Assembly (NCBI GenBank): GCA_964017195.1
Contig: OZ024890.1
Coordinates: 54,183,841-54,247,840 of the forward strand
Length of the DNA stretch: 64,000 nt
Reading direction: 5' to 3'
Source: Siderastrea radians
Lineage: Eukaryota; Cnidaria; Anthozoa; Scleractinia; Rhizangiidae
Under the pieces are notes generated by a model. It searched no databases and was not told where the DNA came from. It saw only the letters and a list, made by a program, of their open reading frames with translations. This document shows, piece by piece, positions 22,296-34,920 of the stretch. Position numbers and translations under genes: made by a program. Every line of letters starts with the position of its first letter. Within the stretch, counting starts at the first letter, position 1.

Positions 22296-22720
22296 GGCTG
22301 TTTCAAACGTCGTGCTATTGCAGTGCCAAGATGGCTCGACTGTAGCTCTACTCAAGCAGGATCACTTGATTTCAGGCGTTGAATTTGATTCAATTGAATT
22401 TACGAGCTCTTCAAAACAAAACACTTGCAGGGGTTTCACCCAATCTCGTTCCCAGAGGCTGCATTCCTTTTGGTCAGCTCCAAGGATGCAAGACCTCTGG
22501 GATAATCAATGTCAAAATGCTGGCGAATCGAAATCTGATTGGCTACTATATTTTACCGGAAGTCTACGAGAAAGAAGTGTCAAAACAGGAAATAAAAAAT
22601 ACTTAGAATGCTTTTCCGTGGCATTTCGATCCCGCTGACCGTAAATGTGCGCGGGCTCTGGGGACGAGATTGGGGTTTCATCATGAAATCAACCTTTTAA
22701 AAGTATCTATAATCTATGAA

Positions 22721-22756
<36 letters not shown>

Positions 22757-22890
22757 CAAGTCGTGTAACACGGCAGAGCTTGTCATGCTACTACACGGCA
22801 ACGACCCAACTCGGTTTCAAACATCGCGCCAAAGTCGAAATTATTACGATCTTTTTAGTTAGGAACGGCGGTAGCACGACGTCTTAAACG
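22296..22890. mobile_element. MITE family B with nested insertion
   Basis: The outer ends read GTTTCAAACGTCGTGCTATT and the matching reverse complement (AGCACGACGTCTTAAAC). Internal copies of AGCACGACGTTTGAAACCAA lie near 22740-22770. Another element (22439-22676) is inserted inside. The outer family recurs at 36965-37682. Confidence 0.65.
22439..22676. mobile_element. MITE family C, inserted in family B
   Basis: Ends read CCCAATCTCGTTCCCAGAGG and, inverted, CTCTGGGGACGAGATTGGGG. The interior shares GAATCGAAATCTGATTGGCT, then ACTATATTTTACCGGAAGTC, with the copy at 57525-57665. Confidence 0.7.
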
Positions 22891-23402
22891 TGCGCTTGAT
22901 TAAAAAGCCAACACGTTAAAAACTTGAGCACCGCTTCCCTACAGAACACTTGACTCTGATGTCTTCCACACAGGTTGTCCAAACGAGACAGTCAATGGCA
23001 TGAACAGTCCTTTTCAGGACTTCACTCTCTCGGACAACCTCCTCATGACCTGACTCCAGGATCTAAACAGTTTATCAGTAAAAGAAAAAATGTGTTTAAA
23101 ACAGACTTACCCACCTCACCGCTTACAAAACTACAGTGGAACGTCGCCCCACACCCCCTTTCAAAGATGGCCGACTCGTTACTATGACCCAATCATAATA
23201 ACTCGTGCAGCCATTTTTCCTACCTCCAAACGCCCGTTATCCACATTTTGATGGAAATTGCCACTGAAAGGAAAAAAATAGAAAACGGTGGGTCGTGCTA
23301 CAAACTTAGCAGCAATACTTACGTGACTCGGCATTGTAACGAACCGCAGTCAAAGCATAGTTCGTAGACGGGAACTAACGAACTGCATGGTCAAAGTCGT
23401 AG

Positions 23403-23672
23403 CCTGAGAAAACAGCCGACGTTTCACGCGATCACGAGGTCTCCACTTGAGCCCTCGCAAAACGACGTCTGAGTAACGAGCGCAGAAATTCCATACTGAT
23501 GACGTGCCTCTACCCAGATCTTGGTAGTGCTTCTGGTTGGTTGGAATTTTCTTTCAACCAATCAGAACTGGGTAGTGTCACGTCATCAGTATGGAATTTC
23601 TGCGCTCGTTACTCAGACGTCGTTTTGCCAGGGCTCAAGTGGCGACCGCGTGAAACCTCGGCTGTTTTCTGG
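23403..23672. mobile_element. MITE-like foldback element
   Basis: The left arm (GAGAAAACAGCCGACGTTTC, then TTCCATACTGATGACGTG) and the right arm (CACGTCATCAGTATGGAA, then CTCGGCTGTTTTC) pair over about 110 nt. A central AACCAATCAGAA palindrome closes the fold. Confidence 0.85.
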
Positions 23673-23678
23673 GTATCT

Positions 23679-23761
23679 GGACAACTCGCCCCCCTGACAA
23701 TTAGCCCCCGATCTTTGGACAATTAGCCCCCAATCTCTAGACGATTAGCCCCCAACCTTTT
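23679..23761. repeat. Four-copy short tandem repeat (about 21 bp)
   Basis: GACAATTAGCCCCC-type units recur about every 21 bp immediately after the MITE end at 23672. Confidence 0.8.
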
Positions 23762-24879
23762 GCTGTCATGTAAAGATGAAACTTACTCACTCCATGAGAG
23801 GTTCTGAGTTTATAGTCTTCTCAGAAAAAAAGACAGAATCTCTGTGCGACTTGATGTTAATCTGTAAGATTAACAAGATTAACAAACAAATAAAACCAAC
23901 GGCTCTTTTAGGAGCCACAAACCCTACAAAAGTCAATGACCAACAGAGTCACGCAAACAAACGCCCTTGTACCCATTCCCTTGAGACTCGGAGCAGGTGG
24001 AAAGAGGTCTGGAACGAGACGGAAAGTCCAGAAGTTTCGAGAGGTTGCACGGCAGACCTCAACACAGACCTCGACAGCGCCTTACTCGCTTTCTGGTTCA
24101 CAGAAAAACTTGTGTAACGTTCAGAAGGGTGATCAAATTGCCATCTAACATGTGAAATGTATTAATAAGGTTTGTTTAGCCAAGTCGCGTTTTAAAACAC
24201 GCGACCGTCTCTCTTGAATTGCGCTTCTTGTCGGGGCCACATTGAGACATCACGAGGTAAGATATCAGGAATTTATGTTAATTCTGATGACATTCCCCAG
24301 TTAACGCCTTCGTTACTACAGTATCAAAGCCTGTATGTGATAAATAGCTTCACTGTTTAACAGTTGGAGGAAAGATCAACTGCATTTAATGAGTCGGCCA
24401 TCACAGGCCGCTGCATGAAAATATGCGCATCTGACCACAGGCAGCCCAGACGCGTTGTAAGTGGAGTTCATTTAAAAATAGAAAAGGGTGAAAATATATG
24501 TAATAGCACGAAATAAATCTTTAATTCACGAAATAAATCTTGTTTACTTCTGCTTATTTTGTCCTGTTTAATTAATTTCCGGTTAATCTTGCAGCGCTCT
24601 CCTAGATTACGCAATCGCTTGTTAGCGTCGCTGCTTATATAACCCGTTAAGCCTAAGGTTTGCAGAGATTTATTACAGACTAACCGGTGATAAAAGAATC
24701 GAGATATCTTGAAATAAATCGTGCCTACTTTCAGCTCAATGTTCCCCTGTTCGTCCTGGCTGGTTTAAATGACATTTTGTGGCTTTTTTCAATCGGAGGT
24801 AGCTTCCACTAAAGAAGAATTAAAGGCTGGTGACCCGGCCAACGAACCATCTTCACGCGAAGGGTAATTAATTCCCGAA
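23762..24879. other. Intergenic stretch, nothing recognised
   Basis: Short open frames only. A direct repeat (CACGAAATAAATCTT, two copies near 24510-24542) is the only structure seen. Confidence 0.5.
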
Positions 24880-25165
24880 TAGAGCAGTTTTCAATTGAGT
24901 GTCGAAAGTAATTCGCGTTTTGCTTTGGTTTTGGCTTACTTCGCCCTGTGATTGGTTAAAAAATCTCGCACCACTTTCTCGACCAATCAGAAGTAAAACT
25001 TAAACCAATCCCGACTTGCTCGCACGCGTTTTCCCGCGCTTGGCGCAGGTTACATGCATTTGCTTCGAGTTCTGATTGGTTCATTGGGTAATTTGTGTTT
25101 GCTGTGATTGGCTGGGGTAATTACTTTGGTTTTGGTTTAACGACACTCATTGGAAAAGCGCTCTA
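24880..25165. mobile_element. MITE family D, copy 1
   Basis: It starts AGAGCAGTTTTCAATTGAGT and ends with an inverted match (ACGACACTCATTGGAAAAGC, then GCTCT). The interior has several TGATTGG/CCAATCA motifs. The same family occurs twice at 53254-53749. Confidence 0.75.
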
Positions 25166-25339
25166 ATGGACGGATCCGCTCCAAATTGCGATCAGCTGAA
25201 CCATGGATTACGTGGTTTTCTGTATATTGCGCGCTGGCTCTCAAAATCCATCGCAACAGCCCGAGAATCCCTCATTTATCTACCTAAACTTGACCTTTTC
25301 GCTTCGTCATGAACCGTGACTCCGACGGGTAGGCTACGG

Positions 25340-25507
25340 GATTTGAATACTCAAGCTCAGCGACCGCGTCCGCTCGACAAAATAGCACTGGCTACGGGAG
25401 GGACATTCCCAAAGCACATTCGATTCCAGTGGTGATAGTACCGTCCCTCCCGTAGCCAGTGCTATTTTGTCGAGCGGACGCGGTCGCTGAGCTTGAGTAT
25501 TCAAATC
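25340..25507. repeat. Hairpin with perfect 65-bp arms
   Basis: The left arm 25340-25404 and right arm 25443-25507 are exact reverse complements by my reading, separated by a 38-nt loop. The arm starts GATTTGAATACTCAAGCTCA. No tRNA-like or coding content is present. It may be a recent foldback element or the precursor of a small RNA. Confidence 0.88.
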
Positions 25508-26622
25508 TCGTAGATCTGTTTGGTTGTTCTTTTCTGATGCCACCATGTGTTACACAAGGTACTGTCAAAACCGTGGATGTCATACTGTCTGTTATTACAA
25601 GTAAAAATAGGTAAGTTAATGGTAATAACCATGGCACAAATTCCATGCATGTAATTACACCATACAGTACTGTAAGCTGGTTCAATAAACAGCCTTTCTT
25701 AGTTCATTTGTGGCTATAGTGGTCTGTAACTATTCTACATCATTTCATGATCTGTATGTAACAGGTACAAGTGCTCTACTAGCATTGTTTTGCCTGTTAA
25801 TTTTTTTTGTCATAATTTTATTACTAATACCGTTACCCTGGTAGGTACCAATAAGTTTATCGTGTTATGATGGTTGTAATAGCAAAACGTCGTGGGGCAG
25901 CAGAACAAAATAATGATGTACATGTAACTATCCTGAAAACTGAAGAAAAAACAGGCTTTCAAAACTTGCGCCATAAAATGGCATAATCTGTTGCATCCTG
26001 AACATGTGATAGCTCTCCATTAGAATCTTCCTTTAATATACCACATAAATTAGCAATTTCATCCCAGCTCATCCCATCCTATCAGAGGTCCACTCTCAGA
26101 GTTCATTACATGTATTACATCCCCCTAAATCAGAGTGAACCTAGGTGACTTGGAAGCAAAATGTTAGAGAAGTTTATGAATGTATTTTTTAAAGCACCAC
26201 GTCAGTTAGATGAGCTCAGACCTAAGGGGCCTGGGTACCACCTGGAGTTCTGCAAAAGTTTTATTTGTGAGAAGGGCTTTCAATGCAAGGTCATGATACT
26301 CTATGATGGAGGGGACAGAACTGGGCTAATATCTAATATCTTTTGCCATGTTTTTTCAAGGGTTATATTCGGAGAGGATTCATCAGGTTGCTGCATTTTG
26401 ATACAACATTTAGCCTGTTTTGAATGTTTTGGCCCTATTATGCAACTCAGCAGCCTAAGTTGGAGGGTCAAGCTGTTGTTTTGAACATTTTTTTGAATGC
26501 TTAGTGTAACTGAAACATTACCAGCATTTTTTCATTTTTTGTATCACAGAAAAGTGCTATTGTTCTGTGCTTTTGATCTTTTCATGTTGAAAAGCACATT
26601 AGAAATTAATAAATTATTATTA

Positions 26623-27385
26623 TAATATCATGGGTGACAAATTACTCCTTAATTTTGGCGCGAAATTTCAGCGTTAATTTATAATTTCACATTGCTATGG
26701 CAATGGGTCTATAGCTCAGCGCCAAGATGGCGTCGAGGTTGATGAAGATGTTTTGTGCAGAACTAAAGCTATTCTGGAAATATTCATTGAGGACTCAATC
26801 GGTAATCTGTAAATTTTGACTTTTAATTGACTGAACTTCTCAGAAATCAGCTGCGAGTCAAAAAGAAGAGATTATTTGTGATAGTGTGACAGCGAAAATT
26901 TTTGAAAGGCGAGCCAGTTGCTGATCGAGTGACTGACCGCGAACTCAGAGAAGTAATTCCATGGATTTGGGTACTTCTTCGAATGAAATAAAGGTCAGTT
27001 TTAAATACAAATTTGCTTCCGAAGTTTACTTTCGTTAAAACAAGTTTCCTGTGCGTATTTTGAATGCGTTTGTGAAGCCTTCTGAATGGTGCTCGATTCA
27101 GTGAATTTGCTGGATAAAATGTGGATAACCTTTGCCAAGCGATTTGCTTTGGTACTTTTCAAGTAAAAATTCAGAGTCTGGTGTATTTTGCTGTTGGTTA
27201 CAAATACACGAAATCGTCAAAGTGTGGTAAAAACTTCCCACAAGATTTTTTCATTATTTCACTCAGAAAAATGTGAACTTTAGCCAATCTGTGTGCTTTA
27301 AACTTTTCAATGCTTGGAGTTCTTGACACGATAAACAAGTCAAAACACTTCCGATTGTGAGCATAATTTGTCACCCATGATATTA
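26623..27385. mobile_element. Non-autonomous DNA transposon (about 760 bp)
   Basis: The left end TAATATCATGGGTGACAAAT (then TA) is mirrored by TAATTTGTCACCCATGATATTA at the right end, giving a 22-bp inverted repeat. The interior has no transposase frame. Confidence 0.75.
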
Positions 27386-27387
27386 AT

Positions 27388-27500
27388 AGGTAATCAAATG
27401 GTATACTCGTGAAATTAGGAAATAATTTCACTTGCATTTGAATTTTGACAAAACACGCATGAAATTATTTCCTAATTTCACTCGTCGCCATTTGATTACA
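27388..27500. mobile_element. Short MITE next to the 760-bp element
   Basis: The left arm GTAATCAAATGGTATACTCG plus TGAAATTAGGAAATAATTTC pairs with the right arm, which ends CGCCATTTGATTAC. It abuts the preceding element almost directly. Confidence 0.8.
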
Positions 27501-29163
27501 CATACTAATTATTATTATAAAGATTTCAGAGAAATATTTGGAACTAAGCTTGAAGACCTTTCAATTTGCATAATTTCAGAACTTATCAGGCTTATGGAAA
27601 GCAATAAAAAACAGTCAGAGTAATAAAAGAGTATCATGATGCAACTATGCAGAAAAGGTCTGCACGTATTTAAAATGTATGGGTAATAATGCAATTTTGT
27701 CATTTGTGTCTTGTTTCTTATACTACAAAAGGTTGAAAATGTAAAGGGTTGTAGGAGAATTCAAAGGTTTAAGCCACTGCAGTATCATAAGGAATTTTTA
27801 TGGATTTTTAATTTTGGTGATATGTATTTTTAGCAATTTCAAGAAAACCAATATCACAATAATTTCTTTATTACCTTATAATATCCAGCTAAATATCCAG
27901 CTCATATTGTGGCCCATCCTGGCAAATGTTAGGTTTTTTTCATTATGAAATCGTTGGGTAAATCTACATAACTTAATTTTAATGGTCTTGGCTGTGCACC
28001 CTGGGAATCACTGAGTATCACTGGGAAGAAATGCTTTTTGAGATTGGTGACAACATTTTATATCTTAAGTACTGACCACAAGTACCACAAGATGCCTTTA
28101 AATGTTATAAGAGCAATTGTCTGCCTGCAAAATGTAAATTTTAATTAAAGCTGTAATTGGCTTTCAGAGAATTCCTTTTTCCACGGTAACAGTAAATTTC
28201 ATGTAAATAATTTAATTTATTTAATAATTGTAATAATAATTATGCCACTGAGTTGTCTTGTTGGCAGCTTGGGCTTCTTTTGCGCAAAACAGTTTTTCAC
28301 TGCCAGTCCTGTTTTACACTCAAGGATGTTTATAATCTTATTGTACATAGTACATGTAGGATTTCAGTAGGAGCCAGGATTATTTCCCCAAGTGACAAGT
28401 GAAAAAAGAAAATTTGGAACAGAAATGGGTGAGTTGATTTGAATGGATATTTGTATGTTAATCATGCTGCTTGACCACATTTTTCACTCGTGTACAAACT
28501 CTTTGAGTTTACTCATAATAAAATGTTGGTCTAAGTTGTTTTTGAAGCAGTGCACAGTGCTTATTATGGTTCAGGTGCTATTAACTGTAAGTGGTGTGAT
28601 CCTTCAAATTATTTATTTGTTTTTTTTTTCTGTCATAATATTTTGACCTGTAAAAAACTTTATTCTCCACTCTCACAGTTTTTATTTTTTGGTCTTTTTA
28701 GCGATGTTGGTCCATTTGCAAGTTATTGAAATTGTACAGCCATGTGATACTGTGATAAAGCAGGTAAAGATCATTGGACCAGTAAACATAGTCTGTTTAT
28801 TAATGTCATTTGTTTAAGGATTGTTTCTGGAAGCACTCCTCAGTGATCAATTGTTATAAATTACAACAACTTTCAGCAGTTACCATAAATGTATTTACTC
28901 AAAAGAATGCCGCCCGCCAATAAGCGTCATCCCCTTGAATGAGTGCTACATTTAGGAGCAACACGTCCTTCCAGCAAGAATGCGGCAGTTATTGATTTTT
29001 GACATGGTTTAATAATGCTGAAATGCTAATACAGTTGATGTTGTTATTGCTGTTATTGTTATTTTTTGGATGTGGAAACTCTGAAAGGGATATAGACTTT
29101 TAAACTAACTTTTCATTGCGTCCTTCCTATGCTATTGTCATGAACAAAACAAAGATTAAGAAT
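27501..29163. other. Intergenic stretch, nothing recognised
   Basis: AT-rich sequence with only short frames and no repeat ends that I could pair. Confidence 0.5.
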
Positions 29164-30154
29164 GACTAGGTGGTACCTGTGAACAATTCACCACTCAACA
29201 ACACAATTAGACTTTCCCAAATCTTTTAATTTTTTCAGGTTAGTAGGCCTCTTGCGACTTGCTCAGTTGCTTTGCGATCTCACTGAAGCTTGCTTTGGTC
29301 GCTTTACTCACAAAACACATTGCAAATTAATATCAATCAAAGAGGTCGACTTGGAGCAAGTCTACAACATGGTTTTTTGAAAGCCGACACAAATTTGCAT
29401 ATTAAGCAGCTGAAATTAGTCACACGTGAAAACCGACACCAATTTGCATAAGCGGTTGAAATTAGTCAACATCAACAGACATTGCACAGTATTTGCTTGG
29501 TGAGAGAAATGTGCTACTTTTCTGCAAATTCTCCAAAGTGGATCTTTTCGATTTAAAAACCAAATTGCGCACATCCTTGCCAGGAAAGTAGAGAAATGGT
29601 GTGGTATTGGCTTTTTGTAACTTCGCCGTTTTTCTGTGATGGATGGAGAACAGTTAATTCATCGCATATTTTATATATGACTAGCTGGTACCTGTGAACA
29701 ATTCACCACTCAACAACAACACGATTGACTTTCCCAAGTCCTTTAATTTTTTTTCAGATTAGAAGGCCTCTTGCGACTTCGTCGCTCGCTCGGTTGCTTC
29801 GCAACCTCATTGAAGCTCGCTTTGCTCGCTTTACTTGCAAAACACAGGGCAAATTTAAATATCCATCGAAGAGGTGGACTTGGAGCAAGTCTACAACACA
29901 ATGTTTTGAAAGCTGACACCGATTTGCATAAGCGGTTGAAATTAGTCACACAACATGGCGCGGTGTTCGCTTGGTGAGAGAAACGTGTGACTTTTCTGGA
30001 AATTCTCGCAAAGTGGATCTTTTACGATTTAAAACCAAATTGCGCACATCCTTGCCAAGAAAGTATAGAAATGGTGTGTTTGTGGCTGTTTGTAACCTCG
30101 GCGTTTTTCCGTGATGAGTGTAGAACAGTTAATCTACTTCACGTATTATATATA
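29164..30154 (+). repeat. Two-copy tandem duplication, about 515-bp period
   Basis: Unit 1 (29164-29678) starts GACTAGGTGGTACCTGTGAA and unit 2 (29679-30154) starts GACTAGCTGGTACCTGTGAA. Both continue through CACTCAACAAC, GGCCTCTTGCGACTT, TTGGAGCAAGTCTACAAC and TTGCGCACATCCTTGCCA. They are clearly related but diverged, with small indels. Confidence 0.9.
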
Positions 30155-31525
30155 AGATTTCATCTGACTGTGTTATTTGCAAGTAGGCAGTTTTAAATAA
30201 GCGTCACCCTCAAAGAAATGCCACATCGATAATTTAAAAAAATTAACAGATGTTGCTGCGCTGTTTTGAGTAACTTAGTGTTTTTGAATAAAAAGAGAAT
30301 TTGAAAGATTCAGAGCCAAAAGATTGTCACCAAATCTTGTCATGAGTATAAGAAAGATACATGTACCTTTGCGGATGAAGAAAACTCGTAAGAACCAAAA
30401 GGTCATTGAGATCCTTGTACATTTCATTCAACAAAGGCTGCAGTCACAAACTTCCCATTGTTATATTATGAAATTTTGTTGTGTGATAAAAATTAACTAT
30501 CCAAATTCACTTGACAAACCTCATTAGCCAGTCACACTTAAGAATGACCTGAAAGCCATTGTGTCAAAACCTTCTGAAAATTTGACATCATGTTAGTTTT
30601 TTCCCATCCTAAAAGGTGCATGTATCTTTTGTCAAATCTTACATTGATGGCATGGGAGTTTGATCTAAGAGAATTAAATTCTCTTGACCTTAAGATTATA
30701 CATTTGTAAGTTTAAATTGTTTTGAGAAGGGATTTTTTGTTGCTGAGTTTACCTCCAGCTCTCTAAAAGGCTTGTTACCCTCAGATCTGTGTCATTAGAC
30801 CAATAGTTTCTTTGTACCATAACCCATATTGAGTGTAAAGGTTGATTGTTATGTCATAACAGCTTCAGATTCTCCTTAGAGTCAATGTGAGCCAAATTAT
30901 ATCAAATAATTCTGTTTAAGCATTCAAAACCTTCTAAAGTACTTTTCAGCAGGATCAGCACAATTAGCCACTTAATTTATATTAATTTGTAAGAACATGT
31001 TTAAAGATGGTTTTCATTAAGTCTGGTTCATTTAAAAATAACACAATTATATGTCTGACTGACCCACTTAGTTATCACAGATTTTTATACCCTAGACAAA
31101 ATTATTAAGTATTTATCTTGATTGAGCCCAAACAAGGTTTAATATAATTTTATCTTTCCTTTGAATAATCAGTGTTAGTTTCCATCATTGAGAGTATATT
31201 TGAACAAAAGCTGGACAAAAGCCAGATTTTGTTTCCTTTCCAGACAATTAAACTTGGCTACACAATTAAAATGTGTCATGATCAGTGCCTATAGACTGTG
31301 ATCGCATGAAAAGTCCATAGCAAAATTTGTCGCCATACTGTTTCATGTGCATGTTGAGATACATCAAGCTGTTTTTTCTTCTAAATAAAGTCATCAAATG
31401 CCAGCCCGCCAAAGGAATGCCTGGCTTATGAAATGAAACTTTTCTTTTGCTCACTCTGCCTGTACATCCAGTTTTCTCTTGGCCAAGATATGTAGCAAGC
31501 ATCATGGTCAAGGGGCTTGGGGTCC
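30155..31525. other. Intergenic stretch, nothing recognised
   Basis: AT-rich; no gene, RNA or paired repeat ends seen. Confidence 0.5.
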
Positions 31526-31529
31526 TAGG

Positions 31530-31800
31530 CCAAATATATGAAATTCATATATTTGAACTTCATCTTTCCCGGGTATATTACGAACCAATTTAATGACCAA
31601 CTCCCAGTTGGCTTGTTAGCTCAATTGGTTAGAGTGCTGCACCGGTATTGCAGAGGTCAGGGTTCGAATCCTGGCAAGCCTGATTTTTTCAGGCTTTTTT
31701 TTGGCAACTGCATAAGTTGCGTTAACAACTGCGAGGATCTTCTTTACATTTAATTCTTCATTCTGCAGTTCAAATTTATGAATTTCATTTATTCATAATT
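31530..31800 (+). mobile_element. tRNA-derived SINE
   Basis: A tRNA-like head (31610-31681) has an A box (TAGCTCAATTGG), a B box (GGTTCGAATCC) and paired acceptor ends (GGCTTG/CAAGCC). The anticodon loop reads CCGGTAT, so position 33 is C rather than the near-universal T, which argues against a working tRNA. A non-tRNA body follows (GATTTTTTCAGGC and onward). The two ends carry complementary ATATATGAAATTCATATATT-like tracts. A minus-strand copy lies at 49408-49492. Confidence 0.7.
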
Positions 31801-32497
31801 TGATCATAAGTTTGTTGACCGCAAGGTGGGCAGTTTGTTGATGCAAGATCAGCAACGAAGGCTCAAATTTTGAGGAAAGAATTTTACTAGCCCTCGCATT
31901 TTGTGTCCTTAGAGAACAATTTTTCTGAATAGCCCAATTTCAATATATTAAAATTCAAGTTAAAACAAAAGACACCACTACGAGGCTTAAGGGACTAATA
32001 TAAGGATTTATATGAGTTTATTCCCCTAAGCCTCGAAATGATGCTTGTTGTTTAAGACTTAATTTCAATTTATCGATATTGGGCTATTTTTCCTCACGAT
32101 AATGTTTATAACCAGTACAGGGCGATATTTTAATTCAGGAGACGGCATTATTAGAGGATATTTGGGATGATTGCGACTTGAAATTCATTCATGGCATGTT
32201 CAACATTTCAGATCTTAAGTCAACTTGAAGTCAACAAACTTGTGGTCACGTGATCATTTTTTTTTTCAAACTTGGAGTGAAATCAACAGTCTATGGAGTA
32301 GGCTAAAAAATCCCTTCTCAAAGGACATATCAAGAAGTTACTGGTTTAAAGAATAATATTCCCCATACTGTATCCACACTGGAGAACGAAATTATTGTTA
32401 AGGCAGCTAATTAAACCTGTATTGCTTAGCTTTTTTATCCACTGATTCACATTGATTACTTTGCTTGAAGGAACTTCCATAGAGGGGGTTGAATGCA

Positions 32498-34880
32498 ATG
32501 TCAGCTGAAGCTGCAGATAACAACAGGGGTAACTGTCCCAAAGATGGCATTGGCCCACCGCCTCCCCTCAGTATTAAACTGCCCAAGTTGAGTGAACTTC
32601 CTAAGAAGTCCAAACCTTGGAGTGATGTCCAGCTCCCAGTAGACATTCTGTTGGTGACAGTGGAGGACTGTGAGTTTCTGGCATGTTATGCACACATGAA
32701 AAATGTCTTTAAGAGTTATCGCAAAGACCTTGGTTTTGTGTACTTTGGAAATGCAGAAGAAGATGAAGATGAGCCATTGAAAATTGCACTAGTGACATGT
32801 TCTGAAGGTTCCTCTGGTCCAGGTGGCTCGCAAACTGTTGTTAAAAATGCTGTGACACAACTGAGACCCAAGGCCATATTTTGTGTTGGCTGTTGCATTG
32901 GCCTGAACCAGGAAAAAGCCCAGTTAGGAGATGTGGTGGTATGCTCCAAGCTTACAACTGGAGACTTAAGAACCCCAGTGGGAAGAGGTATTGGCAACCT
33001 TATCAAACACTCAGCTGATGGCTGGGAGGCACCTTGGGACAGTCCAGAAGCTCGTGAAGTACATATTCACTGTGATGGCGAGATTTTGAGCAGTATAAAC
33101 CAGGACACTTTTGAACGATGCAAAGAGTTCTATCCTAATGCAATTGCAGTTGAAATGGAAGGAAAAGGTGAGATTTAAAATCGTATCAGGGAAAATACGT
33201 GTAGTATTGTGAAAACCTCTGAGGGGGTATCCCAGAAAGATACCAGCAATTTGTGCGGTGGTGGGAAATAGAAGAAACATAAAGGCCCAATGGGCATTAT
33301 AACCGGCCTTTCTGACCCTCCCCACCCCTAGGTTTCACAAATGTTAGCGTGATCCTGTATTTATACGAACCGGCGTCACGAAAAGTGTGATTGTGTGACA
33401 CAATATTTTGACTATACCATTACTGGATGACGTAATGTTAAAACTCTGATGACTCAGCTTATCTTTCTTATCGCTTTTATTTCTGCTGAAAAACGCAAAT
33501 TCACTCAAACATTGAATGTCGGTATAAATTTGCCCACAACTGGGGATGCTTACAAAGGGATGAATACAAACAGTGAACATAGCAGTAGAATCAAAGTATA
33601 ACACTTGATAAACACAAACTCGAGTAGATCATCAGAGTCTGGAGCACGTTAAGGCATATCTCATGACGTGATGTTTAAATCCGGTTTGCTAACCCGGGAA
33701 TCCCCATGCAAAGTAAACAAGTTGACTTGGAACAGCTACGTACTTACAAAATTACCTCAAAACCAACCAACACCACACTCAAATCACACACATCGCTTGA
33801 TAATATTCAGTTATTTTCTAACTTAAAGACTCGTAACAGCTACCAGTATTAATTGATCTCAAAACCAACCAACACCACACGCAAACCACACGCATTGCTT
33901 GATAATATTCAGTTATGTTCTAACTTAAAGACTCGTAACAGCTACCTTATTAATTGATCTCCTTATTAATGACCGATTCCTTCGTCTTTATGCAATTAAA
34001 GTCAACTTCTCGCGTCAAATAAACACTCATCTCTCTCCCCTCTCAAGAACTATGATGTATCGATGGTGCAATCCACTAATTGCATCATCATTCTAGCCAC
34101 CGTTCCTTACCGTACTAATAAGCTGCAAACACAGCTGTCGTTTCTCTCCTCTGCGAAATACAGTTTACCCAATGAGAAAACTTACAATCCACTACGGAAA
34201 CCGTCCCCCCATAAAACACCAAGGCAAACTGCCTCTCACGCAGCACATCACACCGCTGCTATACAAAACGCAACTTTCAAAGCAGATCACATTCACAGAA
34301 GCGTGGTATACTCTTCACATTCCCCCATCCTTCCACTCCCACATTTTACATCCCTCAAAATGTGAATCCTCATAGCAAAACTCCTGCGCTAAGAAAAATT
34401 TCACCATAACCTGACTAACTAGATCAGACAACACAGCCAATTTCGCATTCAATCCTATTAGCTGCTTTGTTCAGTTGCGCATGCGTTGTGGAAGACAAAT
34501 ACTGAAACCCCATACTTAACAACCCTTTGCCGTTCATATCTTAAATACTGTAAACTAAAAGACAAGAACACACGAAGGTAACATTCAGCACATAAATATG
34601 CGCATGCGTCTTATATAAGACAGTACCGCTCTTGAGTACCCGTACCACAAACTTTACAGCACTTTTTATGTTAAGCCGACTGACGCAAAAACACACCCGT
34701 GTCTATTTTATAAACCGGCGGTCGCCATATGGCGACGGCCGGTTAATAAAAAGAAATGTGCAGTTTTGTTTCAATGGTGAAGAAGAATGTGGTTGAAGAT
34801 ATCAAGTAAGGTAGCTTCCTGTGCAGAATGATGTTCTTTGGCCTTGTCATATTATTCATTCTCCACAAACTTCAGCTCTG

Positions 34881-34920
<40 letters not shown>

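Noticed and set aside
22041..22296. Opposed open frames of about 80 codons on both strands
   Set aside because: No domain, no splice context, and similar length on both strands, as expected by chance in GC-richer sequence.
31610..31681. Possible functional tRNA gene
   Set aside because: It has A and B boxes but C at position 33, an imperfect acceptor stem, and a SINE body attached; a second degraded copy exists at 49,408.
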